From NCBI RefSeq assembly GCF_014654365.1, contig NZ_BNAY01000005.1, positions 248,001 to 312,000 of the forward strand: a stretch of 64,000 nucleotides of DNA, read 5' to 3'. Below are positions 42,124 through 50,506 of this stretch, one piece after another. A program made the position numbers and the translations under genes. Positions within the stretch are counted from its first letter, which is position 1. Each line of letters starts with the position of its first letter. Below the pieces are notes generated by a model. It made no database searches, had not been told where the DNA came from, and was given only the letters and a program-made list of their open reading frames with translations. The stretch is from Amycolatopsis oliviviridis. GTDB lineage: Bacteria; Actinomycetota; Actinomycetes; Mycobacteriales; Pseudonocardiaceae.

Positions 42124-42873
42124 ATGACCAGTGTGAACGTCCCGTCGTCCGGTTCCGCGAAGGCAGGCCTGCGCCGTGCCGACGGCAGTCCTGTGCGGGT
42201 GCTGGTCGTCGACGACGAAGCGACCTTGTCCGAGCTCGTGTCGATGGCCCTGCGCATGGAGGGCTGGGACATCCGCACCGCCGGTGACGGGACCGAGGCC
42301 GTCCGCGTCGCCAGGGAATTCCGGCCGGACGCGGTGGTCCTCGACGTCATGCTGCCGGACATGAGCGGCCTGGACGTCCTGCGCCGCCTGCGTGCGGAGG
42401 TGCCCAACCTGCCGGTGCTGTTCCTGACCGCGAAGGACGCGGTGGAGGACCGGATCGCCGGGCTCACCGCGGGCGGCGACGACTACGTCACCAAGCCGTT
42501 CAGCCTGGAGGAGGTCGCGCTGAGACTGCGCGCGCTGCTCCGCCGCGCGGGCGGGGTCGCCGGGCCGAGCGGGTCGGCGCTGGTCGTCGGCGACCTGACC
42601 CTGGACGAGGACAGCCGCGAAGTGCATCGCGGCGGCGATCTGGTGCCGTTGACCGCGACCGAGTTCGAACTGCTGCGCTACCTCATGCGCAATCCGAAGC
42701 GCGTGCTGTCGAAGGCGCAGATCCTGGACCGGGTGTGGAGCTACGACTTCGGCGGCCAGGCCAACATCGTCGAGCTGTACATTTCCTACCTTCGCAAGAA
42801 GATCGACGCCGACAGGGAACCGATGATCCACACGATGCGCGGCGCCGGGTATGTCCTCAAGCCCGCGGGGTAA
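42124..42873 (+). CDS. OmpR-family response regulator
   Basis: 249 residues from ATG at 42124. Receiver: VLVVDDEATLSELV, phosphorylated Asp in DAVVLDVMLPDMSG, LTAKDA and TKPF. C-terminal winged helix: LTATEFELLRYLMRNPKRVLSKAQILDRVWSYDFGGQANIVELYISYLRKKID. The kinase gene overlaps its 3' end by 23 bp. Architecture matches actinobacterial TcrR/CseB/PhoP-type regulators. Confidence 0.95.
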   Translation: MTSVNVPSSGSAKAGLRRADGSPVRVLVVDDEATLSELVSMALRMEGWDIRTAGDGTEAVRVAREFRPDAVVLDVMLPDMSGLDVLRRLRAEVPNLPVLFLTAKDAVEDRIAGLTAGGDDYVTKPFSLEEVALRLRALLRRAGGVAGPSGSALVVGDLTLDEDSREVHRGGDLVPLTATEFELLRYLMRNPKRVLSKAQILDRVWSYDFGGQANIVELYISYLRKKIDADREPMIHTMRGAGYVLKPAG

Positions 42874-44323
42874 GCGGCCTTGGTCCCTGCGGCGGCGGCT
42901 GATCGCGCAGGTCGCGGGGCTGCTCGCGCTCGTCTGCCTGGTGGTGGGCGTGGTGACCGAACTGGCGTTGCGGGACTTCCTGATCGGCCAGCTCGACTCC
43001 CGGCTCCACGAGACCAGTGAACGCGCGAGCCGTCCGCCGCCACCGGGCCGTCCCGGCGGGGAAAGGGTTCCGGAAGGCCTGCGCGCTTACGGTCAGAGCA
43101 CCGGTTCGCTGTTCGTGAACGTGTTCCCGGACGGCCGCGTGCTCGCCGCCGTGCTCCGGTCCAGCTACGACGCGAAGGTCACCGACCCGTTCCCGCACGA
43201 CGAGATCAGCCCGTCCCAGGTCGCCACCCTGGTGCGGTCGGTGTCGGGCAACGAGCCCACCGACGTGGATCTCGGGTCGCTCGGGGAGTACCGCGTGGTG
43301 GCGAAACAGACTTCCAGCGGCGGGGTCGCGATCACCGGCCTGCCCACAAAGGACGTCACGGACACGTTGTGGAACCTGGGTTTCATCTTCGGCGGGGTGG
43401 CCGTCGGCGGCATCCTGCTGGCGGGCGCGCTCGGCGCGGTGACCGTGCGGCGGACCATGAAACCCCTCGACCGGCTGGCCGCCACCGCGACCAGGGTCTC
43501 GGAACTCCCGCTCGACCGCGGCGAGGTCGCGCTGTCCGAACGAGTGTCCGAAGTGGACACCGACCCGCGCACCGAGGTCGGCAAGGTCGGTTTCGCGCTC
43601 AACCGCATGCTCGGCCACATCTCGAACGCGCTTTCCGCCCGGCAGGCCAGCGAAAGCCGGGTGCGCCGGTTCGTCGCGGACGCCAGCCACGAACTGCGGA
43701 CCCCGCTCGCGGCCATCCGCGGCTACGCGGAACTCACCCGGCGGTCTGGTTCCGAGGTACCGCCGGACATCGCGTTCGCGATGGGCCGGGTGGAGTCGGA
43801 ATCGACGCGGATGACCGGCCTTGTCGAGGATCTGCTGCTGCTCGCGCGGCTCGATTCCGGGCGCCCGGTGGTGCATCAGCCGGTCGATCTCTCCCGCCTG
43901 GTCGCGGACGCCGTCGCCGACGCGCACGTCGCCGGGCCGGAGCACGAATGGCGGCTGGAAGTCCCGCCGGAACCGATCACCGTCCTCGGTGACGCGGACC
44001 AGCTGCACCAGGTGGTGATCAACCTGCTGGGCAACGCGCGCACGCACACCCCGTCCGGCACCGAGGTCACCGTCTCATTGTCCATAGTGGACTCGGCGGT
44101 GGCACTGTCCATTGTCGACGGTGGGCCGGGGATCCCGCCGGAGATCCTCCCCGAGGTCTTCGAACGCTTCGCCCGCGGCGACGATTCGCGGTCGCGGGCG
44201 GCGGGCAGCACCGGGCTCGGCCTGGCCATCGTCGCGGCCGTCGTCGCCGCGCACGGCGGGCAGGTCGGGGTCACCAGCCGCCCGGGACGGACGGAGTTCC
44301 GGGTCGTGCTGCGCGCGGGCTGA
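42851..44323 (+). CDS. Sensor histidine kinase, partner of OmpR-type regulator
   Basis: 490 residues. Transmembrane helix 1 (~17-37), an extracellular sensor region to ~165, helix 2 (~172-198), HAMP (VRRTMKPLDRLAATATRVSELPL), HisKA with phosphoacceptor His in FVADASHELRTPLAAI, and HATPase (NLLGNARTHTPSG, DGGPGIPPE, GSTGLGLAIVAAVVAAHGG). Complete and apparently functional. The sensor region contains a Pro-rich PPPPGRPGG segment; the ligand is unknown. Confidence 0.93.
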   Translation: MSSSPRGKRPWSLRRRLIAQVAGLLALVCLVVGVVTELALRDFLIGQLDSRLHETSERASRPPPPGRPGGERVPEGLRAYGQSTGSLFVNVFPDGRVLAAVLRSSYDAKVTDPFPHDEISPSQVATLVRSVSGNEPTDVDLGSLGEYRVVAKQTSSGGVAITGLPTKDVTDTLWNLGFIFGGVAVGGILLAGALGAVTVRRTMKPLDRLAATATRVSELPLDRGEVALSERVSEVDTDPRTEVGKVGFALNRMLGHISNALSARQASESRVRRFVADASHELRTPLAAIRGYAELTRRSGSEVPPDIAFAMGRVESESTRMTGLVEDLLLLARLDSGRPVVHQPVDLSRLVADAVADAHVAGPEHEWRLEVPPEPITVLGDADQLHQVVINLLGNARTHTPSGTEVTVSLSIVDSAVALSIVDGGPGIPPEILPEVFERFARGDDSRSRAAGSTGLGLAIVAAVVAAHGGQVGVTSRPGRTEFRVVLRAG

Positions 44324-44324
44324 G

Positions 44325-45215
44325 TCAGGGCGCCCACTCGCTGTTCGCGCCGCACAGGATGACGCACGGCAGCTCGCCACCGGTCCGCCCGGCCAGCCAC
44401 GCGGCGAACGGGACCGCGGCGGCCGGTTCGACGGCGAGGCGGAACTCCTCCCAGAGCCGGTCTCGCGCGGCGAGCAGTTCGGCGTCGCTGACCAGCACGG
44501 ACGTCGCCCGATCCCGGAGCACGGCGAACGGGACGCTCCCGACCCTGGTCGCGCCCAGCGCGGACGCCGCCACCGAGTCGATCTCGACGTCCACCGGCTC
44601 ACCCGCCTCCAGCGCGGCGCCGAGCGCGCGGCATCGCTCCGGTTCGACGGCGAACGTCGGCAGCCCGGCCAGCGAGGTCCCCGCGACCAGCCCGCCTCCG
44701 CCGACCGCGACCAGGAACGCGTCGACGTCCGGCGCGTCCTGGACCACTTCGGCCGCGACGGTGCCCTGACCGGCGACGACGGCGGGGTCGTCGTACGCGT
44801 GCAGATACCGCGTACCCGGCTCAGAGGCGGCTTCGAGCGCCTTCGCGGCCGCCTCGGCGTACGTCGCGCCGTGCCGGACGAGCTTCGCGCCCGCGGCCTC
44901 GATGCGGTCCGTCTTCGCCTGCGGAGCCGACTCCGGCACGTACACCGTCGCGGGCAGATGCAGCAGGGAAGCCGCCGTCGCCACCCCCAGCCCGTGGTTG
45001 CCGCCGGACGCCGTCAGCACCCGCTCCGGCAACGGCCCGCTCACCAGCGCGTTCACCGCGCCCCGCAGTTTGAACGACCCGCTCCGCTGCAGCTGCTCCA
45101 GCTTGAGGACCAGCGGCCGCCCGTCGACCTCGGCGCGCAACACCGGCGTGCGTCGCACGAACGGGTGGACGGCTTCGGCGGCCTTGAGGACATCTTCCCA
45201 GGTCGGAGTACTCAT
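44325..45215 (-). CDS. Threonine/serine dehydratase-like PLP enzyme
   Basis: 296 residues from ATG at 45215. Fold-type II PLP enzyme: Schiff-base Lys in GSFKLRGAVNAL, the amino-acid loop ASGGNHGLGVA and the Gly-rich phosphate loop VGGGGLVAG. It lacks an ACT domain, so resembles catabolic threonine dehydratases or serine racemase/dehydratases; it is shorter than most (usual ~310-330). Its stop is one base from the stop of the kinase gene on the other strand. Confidence 0.85.
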   Translation of the reverse strand: MSTPTWEDVLKAAEAVHPFVRRTPVLRAEVDGRPLVLKLEQLQRSGSFKLRGAVNALVSGPLPERVLTASGGNHGLGVATAASLLHLPATVYVPESAPQAKTDRIEAAGAKLVRHGATYAEAAAKALEAASEPGTRYLHAYDDPAVVAGQGTVAAEVVQDAPDVDAFLVAVGGGGLVAGTSLAGLPTFAVEPERCRALGAALEAGEPVDVEIDSVAASALGATRVGSVPFAVLRDRATSVLVSDAELLAARDRLWEEFRLAVEPAAAVPFAAWLAGRTGGELPCVILCGANSEWAP

Positions 45216-45263
45216 ACCCCCCACTGTCCTCCATGCCTGGACGGGAGTGTCTACACTGGTACC

Positions 45264-45351
45264 CGGATCCCGCGCGGCGTCCATCTTGTGAACCTCCCCA
45301 GGGCCGGAAGGCAGCAAGGATAAGCAAGCTCTGACGGGTGCGCGGGATCCG
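45264..45351 (+). ncRNA. ffs: Signal recognition particle RNA (4.5S-type)
   Basis: Closing stem GGATCCCGCGC (from 45265) pairs with GCGCGGGATCC (to 45350). The conserved apical domain is present: AGGGCCGGAAGGCAGCAAGG with the GGAA tetraloop, and AAGCAAGCTCTGACGGGT. TACACT at 45252-45257 is a good -10; a T-run (TTATTTTTTGGGG, from 45354) follows as terminator. Location ~950 bp upstream of dnaX is typical for actinobacteria. Confidence 0.95.
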
Positions 45352-45443
45352 CCTTATTTTTTGGGGTGCGACCCCAAGCCCGCCCGGCGGGGCTTCGCCC
45401 CCCGGACCCCCACGGTTGGTCGCTTGGGTGACCGGGTTCGGGT

Positions 45444-46277
45444 TTAGAAGATCCCGAAGACATCCTTGGGCGGTACCGGGGACGGCAGGGCTTCGGCGTC
45501 CGTGATGGGTTTTGCCTTGCCTTGCAGGTCGCGGAGGTCTTGGCCCGCGACGCAGCGGGCTGGATAGGCCGAGGAAGCGGCTCGGCGGGTCAGATCCGTG
45601 ACGGGCAGTTCGACCCGGGAAGCGGCGACCACGATGTTCCCGAAGCGGCGGCCCCGGAGCACGCCCGGTTCCGCGAGCAGCGCGAGATGCGGGAACGACG
45701 TCGCCACCGTCGCCAGGAACCGGCGGAGGAACGGCAGGTTCGGGCCGTCCGAGACGTTGGCGACGTAGGTGCCCGCCGGGCGGAGGACACGCGCGATCTC
45801 GTTCGTGAACTCCACGGTCGCGAGGCCGCCGGCCAGGACTCCACGCTCGAAGGCGTCCACGATGACGAGGTCGGCCGAAGCGTCGTACCTGCCGGAGACG
45901 CCTTCGCGACCGTCGCCGACACGCACCTTCAGCCCCTTCAGGCCCAGTTGCTCGCGGACGAGCGCGACGAGTTCGCCGTCGGCGTCGAACACCAGCTGAC
46001 GCGAGCGCGGCCGTGCCGCGGCGACGTAGCGGGGAAGCGTGCAGGCCGCCCCGCCGACGTGCAGCACGTCGAGCGGCCCTTCACCGAGGCAGTCGACGAC
46101 GTCGGCGATGCGGCGGATGTAGTCGAATTCGAGATCCAAGGGATCGTCGAGGTTGACGTGCGACTGGGCGACGCCGTCGACCGAGATCATCCAGGCGTTG
46201 GCGCGGTCCGCGTCACGGAGCAGTTCGGCGGTGCCGAAGCGGACGGGATACGTGCCTGGGGTCGGTGCTGGTCTCAC
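45444..46277 (-). CDS. Spermidine-synthase-like (SAM-dependent methyltransferase fold) protein
   Basis: 277 residues from GTG at 46277 (GGAAGG upstream). A SpeE-like domain: SHVNLDDPLDLEFDYIRRIADVV, LDVLHVGGAACTLPRYVA (nucleotide loop), DADGELVALV, VRVGDGREGVSG and LVIVDAF. It is the small standalone branch without transporter helices, common in actinobacteria, and polyamine synthesis is unproven: the catalytic Asp region reads VIVDAF rather than the typical DxxDP. It is divergent from dnaX. Confidence 0.75.
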   Translation of the reverse strand: MRPAPTPGTYPVRFGTAELLRDADRANAWMISVDGVAQSHVNLDDPLDLEFDYIRRIADVVDCLGEGPLDVLHVGGAACTLPRYVAAARPRSRQLVFDADGELVALVREQLGLKGLKVRVGDGREGVSGRYDASADLVIVDAFERGVLAGGLATVEFTNEIARVLRPAGTYVANVSDGPNLPFLRRFLATVATSFPHLALLAEPGVLRGRRFGNIVVAASRVELPVTDLTRRAASSAYPARCVAGQDLRDLQGKAKPITDAEALPSPVPPKDVFGIF

Positions 46278-46305
46278 CGTCGGACCTTCCCGGTAGTCTC
46301 GCCGC

Positions 46306-48384
46306 GTGGCTCTAGCTCTATACCGAAAGTACCGTCCGGCTACCTTCGCCGAGGTCGTCGGGCAGGAGCATGTGACCGATCCGCTGCGCACCGCGCTGGC
46401 CGCCGGTCGCATCAACCACGCCTACCTCTTCTCCGGCCCCCGCGGCTGCGGCAAGACGTCGAGCGCGCGCATCATGGCGCGGTCGCTGAACTGCGCCAAA
46501 GGCCCGACGCCGGATCCGTGCGGCGAGTGCAACTCGTGCCGGAACCTCGCGCCCGAAGGCCCCGGCAGCGTCGACGTCACCGAACTCGACGCCGCCAGCC
46601 ACGGTGGTGTCGACGACGCCCGCGAACTGCGGGACAGGGCCTTCTACGCCCCGGCGGACTCGCGCTACCGCGTCTTCATCATCGACGAGGCGCACATGGT
46701 CACCACGCAGGGCTTCAACGCCCTGCTGAAGATCGTGGAGGAGCCGCCGGAGCACCTGATCTTCATCTTCGCGACCACCGAACCGGACAAGGTGCTGCCC
46801 ACCATCCGGTCGCGGACGCACCACTACCCCTTCCGGCTGATCCCGCCGAGTTCCATGCGCGAGCTGCTCGAACGCAACGTCGCCGCCGAGGGCGCGAAGG
46901 TCGAGCCCGCCGTGTACCCGCTGGTCATCCGCGCGGGCGGCGGTTCGGCGCGGGACACGCAATCGGTGCTGGACCAGCTGCTGGCGGGAGCCGGGCCGGA
47001 CGGCGTCGACTACTCGCGCGCGGTGTCCCTGCTGGGCGTCACCGACGTCGCGCTCATCGACGGCATGGTCGACGCGCTGGCCGCGGACGACGCGTCCGGG
47101 GTCTTCGGCACCGTCGAGAGCCTCGCCGAGGCCGGGCACGACCCGCGCCGTTTCGCCACCGACCTGCTCGACCGCCTGCGCGACCTGGTGATGCTGCGTT
47201 CGGTGCCAGACGCGGGTGAGCGCGGACTGGTCTCCGCGCCGGACGACGAGCTCAAGAAGATGAAGGAGCAGGCGGGAAAGCTGGAACCCGCCACGCTCTC
47301 GCGGTACGCCGACATCGTCCACAATGGACTCTTGGAGATGCGGGGCGCGACCTCGCCCCGGTTGGTGCTGGAGCTGCTGACGGCGCGGATGCTGCTGCCG
47401 TCGGTCGCCGAGGGCACTGAAGCGCTGCTCGCCCGTCTCGAACGGCTGGAGCGCCGGGCCGCTTCGGCTCCGGCGCCCGTCGCCGCTGTCGCGGTCCAAG
47501 CCGGTCAGGCCGCTCCCGCCGGTCAGGCCGCCCCGGTCGCTCAGGTCGCGCCCGCGCCTGTCGCCCCCTCGGGTGAGCCCGTCCGCGAGTTCCAGCGGCC
47601 GTCGCAGCGAGCCGCCGCTCCCGCTCAGCCACCCGCGCCGGCTCCTCAGGCCGCTCCTCAACCCGCCGCGCAGCCTGCCGCTCAGCCGGTCGCGCGGCCC
47701 GAGCCGGTCGCCGAACGGCCCGCTCCTCAACGTCCTTCCGTGCCCACCCCGCCTCCGGCCGCGCCCGCTCCGGCGCCCGCGGCGGCTTCGGCAGGCGGGA
47801 CTGACGTGGAAGGCATCCGCGGTCGCTGGCCGCACGTGCTGGCCGCGATCCGCAAGGTCCCCGGCGGCCGCAGCACCGAAGCGATGCTCACGCAGGCGAG
47901 CGTGGTGACCGTCGAGGGCAACGCCGTCACGCTCACGCACAGCGCGGAACCGCTGGCGCGCAGGCTTTCCGAGCCGCACAACGCGGAACGCGTCGCGGCC
48001 GCGTTCAAAGAGGTCTTCGGCGGCGACTGGCAGGTGCGGTGCGTCCACGGTGCCGCGCAGGCCCGGCAGGCCGCCGCGCCCAAGGCCGCGCCGCCACCGC
48101 CCGCGCCCGAGCGGTCCTTCACCCGCCGGTCCGTCGAAACGCCCAGCGCCCCTCCGGCACCGCCCGCGCCGAAGCCGGAGCCCGAGCGGCCGAAGGTGAC
48201 GACCAGCGAACCGGACATCCCGCTCCCGCCCGAGCCGGTCGAGGACGACGAGGATCTCTACAACGAGGACGCGAGCCCCGCGCCGCCGCCTCCGCCGCTC
48301 CCGCCGGAGAAGGATCCGGAAGAGATCGCGCGGAAGCTGCTCGCCGACCACCTCAACGCCCGCCCCCTGGACGAACGCAAGTAG
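46306..48384 (+). CDS. dnaX: DNA polymerase III subunits gamma/tau
   Basis: 692 residues from GTG. Classic clamp-loader ATPase: YRKYRPATFAEVVGQEHV, Walker A SGPRGCGKTSSARI, the zinc cysteines (LNCAKGPTPDPCGECNSC), Walker B IDEAHMVTTQGFNALLKIVEEPPE and ATTEPDKVLPTIRSRTHHY. Residues ~385-500 are an Ala/Pro/Gln linker, then a tau-like C-terminal domain (GRWPHVLAAIRKVPGGRSTEAML...). I see no strong slippery A-run for a gamma frameshift product. Confidence 0.97.
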   Translation: MALALYRKYRPATFAEVVGQEHVTDPLRTALAAGRINHAYLFSGPRGCGKTSSARIMARSLNCAKGPTPDPCGECNSCRNLAPEGPGSVDVTELDAASHGGVDDARELRDRAFYAPADSRYRVFIIDEAHMVTTQGFNALLKIVEEPPEHLIFIFATTEPDKVLPTIRSRTHHYPFRLIPPSSMRELLERNVAAEGAKVEPAVYPLVIRAGGGSARDTQSVLDQLLAGAGPDGVDYSRAVSLLGVTDVALIDGMVDALAADDASGVFGTVESLAEAGHDPRRFATDLLDRLRDLVMLRSVPDAGERGLVSAPDDELKKMKEQAGKLEPATLSRYADIVHNGLLEMRGATSPRLVLELLTARMLLPSVAEGTEALLARLERLERRAASAPAPVAAVAVQAGQAAPAGQAAPVAQVAPAPVAPSGEPVREFQRPSQRAAAPAQPPAPAPQAAPQPAAQPAAQPVARPEPVAERPAPQRPSVPTPPPAAPAPAPAAASAGGTDVEGIRGRWPHVLAAIRKVPGGRSTEAMLTQASVVTVEGNAVTLTHSAEPLARRLSEPHNAERVAAAFKEVFGGDWQVRCVHGAAQARQAAAPKAAPPPPAPERSFTRRSVETPSAPPAPPAPKPEPERPKVTTSEPDIPLPPEPVEDDEDLYNEDASPAPPPPPLPPEKDPEEIARKLLADHLNARPLDERK

Positions 48385-48393
48385 TCAAGGACC

Positions 48394-48415
48394 GCATCCA
48401 GAGGACGAAACGCGG
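48394..48415 (+). repeat. Dispersed GAGGACGAAACGCG motif copy
   Basis: GCATCCAGAGGACGAAACGC, in the 35-bp gap between dnaX and the convergent amidase. Unlike the other convergent gaps, it comes here without a palindrome. Confidence 0.7.
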
Positions 48416-48419
48416 GACG

Positions 48420-49274
48420 TCAGCGAGCGAGGTAGTCCTCGATGGCCTTCGCGATGACGGCGGCGTACTGCTGACGTCCTTCTTCGCTCGACATCGCCGC
48501 GGCCTCGTCGGAGTTGCGCATGTTCCCGCATTCGACGAGCGCGGACGGGCGGGTCGAGAGGTTGAGCCCGCCGAGGTCGGCGCGCGGCGCGAGCCCGTTC
48601 GAGCCGAGGTAGTTCGACGTCGGGAAGCCGCCCGCGCGGATGCCGTCCCGCAACGCCGTCGCGAGTTTCACCGACGGCTCGCCTTGCTGCGGGTTCAGCG
48701 GCGGGGCCGGGTAGGCGACGTGGAATCCGTGCGCCCCGGCGGAATTCGAGCCGTCCGCGTGGATCGACACGACCGCGTCCGCCTGCGCGTCGTTCCCGAT
48801 CGCCGCGCGTTCGTTGACGCACGGCCCGACGCCGGTGTCGTTCTGCCGGGTCAGGACGACCCGGATTCCCTTGGCGGTCAAGGCTTGCGAGATCCGCTGC
48901 GAGACGTCCCAGGTGAACGCGTGCTCGGAATAGCCGGAATTCGTCGAGGTTCCGGTGGTGTTGCACGGTTTCGTCTTGCCGCGCCCCGCCGGGACCTGCT
49001 TGTTGATCTCGCCGGGCTTGCTCGCGTTGCCGCCGTTGTGGCCGGGATCCAGCACGACGACCTTGCCGGTCTTCGGCTGCTGGGTGGCCGGAGGCGGCGG
49101 GGGCGCGCTCGGCGGCGGCGTGCTCGACGACGGACTCGGCTGCGGAAGGGTGGTGAAGACCGTGGTGGTGCCCGGCGCGGACGGGTTTCCCGGCGGTGGC
49201 GCGGCGCTGTCCACGCCGCACGCCGCGAACAGCGTCAATCCGATCGCCACCACAAGGCCCAGCTGTCGTCGCAC
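48420..49274 (-). CDS. N-acetylmuramoyl-L-alanine amidase (Amidase_3) lipoprotein
   Basis: 284 residues. Signal MRRQLGLVVAIGLTLFAAC with lipobox, a Ser/Thr/Pro linker, then Amidase_3: KVVVLDPGHNGGN (first zinc His), SEHAFTWDVSQ, VVSIHADGSNSAGAHGFHV (second His) and ALVECGNMRN with catalytic Glu. Insertions and the cysteines (KPCNTTG, GPCVNER) match mycobacterial Rv3717/Ami1, which cleaves the MurNAc-peptide bond in peptidoglycan turnover. It acts outside the membrane. Confidence 0.92.
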   Translation of the reverse strand: MRRQLGLVVAIGLTLFAACGVDSAAPPPGNPSAPGTTTVFTTLPQPSPSSSTPPPSAPPPPPATQQPKTGKVVVLDPGHNGGNASKPGEINKQVPAGRGKTKPCNTTGTSTNSGYSEHAFTWDVSQRISQALTAKGIRVVLTRQNDTGVGPCVNERAAIGNDAQADAVVSIHADGSNSAGAHGFHVAYPAPPLNPQQGEPSVKLATALRDGIRAGGFPTSNYLGSNGLAPRADLGGLNLSTRPSALVECGNMRNSDEAAAMSSEEGRQQYAAVIAKAIEDYLAR

Positions 49275-49351
49275 GGCGCCAACGGTGCCATACGCGTGAC
49301 GGCTAGTCTGGTAGGCGGCACAGGATTTTCCAGGAGAGGACCGATCGGATC

Positions 49352-49708
49352 ATGGTGCAACCCGGTGGCGGCTTCGACCTGTCGCAGATCATGCAGCAGG
49401 CCCAGCAGATGCAGCAGAAGCTGGTCGAAGCCCAGGAAGAGCTGGCCAACACGGAGGTGACCGGCACCTCCGGCGGCGGTCTCGTCACCGCGACCGTGTC
49501 CGGCGACAGCCAGCTGAAGTCGCTGGCCATCGACCCCAAGGTGGTCGACCCCGACGACGTCGAGACCCTGTCCGACCTGGTCGTCGCGGCCGTGCGGGAC
49601 GCTTCGGCCAACGCGCAGAAGCTCACCGAACAGAAGCTCGGCCCGCTCGCCGGCGGCCTCGGCGGCGGGATGCCGGACCTCGGCGGCTTCCCCGGGCTCG
49701 GCGGCTAG
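49352..49708 (+). CDS. YbaB/EbfC nucleoid-associated protein
   Basis: 118 residues with the family pattern QIMQQAQQMQQKLVEAQEELANTEVTGTSGGGLVTATVSGDSQLKSLAIDPKVVDPDDVETLSDLVVAAVRDA, a dimeric DNA-binding protein. Genes for this family normally sit between dnaX and recR. The C-terminus is Gly-rich. One base separates its stop from the recR start. Confidence 0.95.
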   Translation: MVQPGGGFDLSQIMQQAQQMQQKLVEAQEELANTEVTGTSGGGLVTATVSGDSQLKSLAIDPKVVDPDDVETLSDLVVAAVRDASANAQKLTEQKLGPLAGGLGGGMPDLGGFPGLGG

Positions 49709-49709
49709 C

Positions 49710-50306
49710 TTGTACGAGGGTGTCGTCCAGGATCTGATCGACGAACTCGGGCGGCTGCCCGGCGTCGGTCCCAAGAGCGCGCAGCGGATCGCCTTCCACC
49801 TGCTGGCGGCCGATCCCGCGGACATCGCGCGTTTGCAGGAAGTGCTCGGCAAGGTCAAGGAAGGCGTGCAGTTCTGCGAGGTCTGCGGCAACGTCTCGGA
49901 ACAGGAGACCTGCCGGATCTGCCGCGACACCCGCCGCGACCTCACGGTCATCTGCGTGGTCGAGGAGCCCAAGGACGTGCTCGCCGTCGAACGGACGCGC
50001 GAGTTCAAGGGCCGCTACCACGTGCTCGGCGGCGCGCTGGACCCGTTGTCCGGCATCGGCCCGGAGCAGCTGCGCATGCGTGAGCTGCTCGCGCGGATCG
50101 GTGGCGCCGAGATCAGCGAGATCATCATCGCGACCGACCCGAACACCGAAGGCGAGGCGACAGCGACGTATCTCGTGCGGATGCTTCGCGACTTCCCCGG
50201 CTTGACGGTGACGCGGCTGGCGTCCGGTCTGCCGATGGGCGGTGACCTGGAGTTCGCGGACGAGCTGACGCTGGGCCGCGCCCTCTCCGGCCGCCGGGCT
50301 CTCTAG
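49710..50306 (+). CDS. recR: Recombination protein RecR
   Basis: 198 residues from TTG. HhH region LIDELGRLPGVGPKSAQRIAFHLL, zinc finger CEVCGNVSEQETCRIC, and a Toprim domain (ICVVEEPKDVLAVERT, IIIATDPNTEGEATATYL). It loads with RecO/RecF on gapped DNA for RecA-dependent repair. Complete. A nested hairpin lies downstream. Confidence 0.97.
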   Translation: MYEGVVQDLIDELGRLPGVGPKSAQRIAFHLLAADPADIARLQEVLGKVKEGVQFCEVCGNVSEQETCRICRDTRRDLTVICVVEEPKDVLAVERTREFKGRYHVLGGALDPLSGIGPEQLRMRELLARIGGAEISEIIIATDPNTEGEATATYLVRMLRDFPGLTVTRLASGLPMGGDLEFADELTLGRALSGRRAL

Positions 50307-50424
50307 CCCGGAGCGACAGCCGAGGTGACCGGCGGAGGTCTCCCCGGGCAGCGCGTCAGCGCGACGGGGAGACTTCACCAGTCGCGCGCCCTCTTTTGGG
50401 CCGAAGGCCCCCGGAAACGCGATG

Positions 50425-50476
50425 AAGGGGCGCCCTTCACACTCACCGTGAGGTGAATGCGGAACGGGCGCCCCTT
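50425..50476. terminator. Nested hairpin between recR and the convergent epimerase
   Basis: Outer arms AAGGGGCGCCC / GGGCGCCCCTT (50425-50435 and 50466-50476), inner TTCAC/GTGAA (436-440 and 453-457) and a CTCAC/GTGAG tip. The larger gap 50307-50506 shows nothing else I can support. Confidence 0.7.
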
Positions 50477-50506
50477 CGGCGCGTTTGCGGCAGCGCGCGA
50501 TTAGAA

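Noticed and set aside
45352..45443. GC-rich hairpins after the SRP RNA (GGGGCTTCGCCCC)
   Set aside because: Looks like ordinary terminator/spacer sequence; the T-run after the RNA explains termination, and no separate element can be defined.
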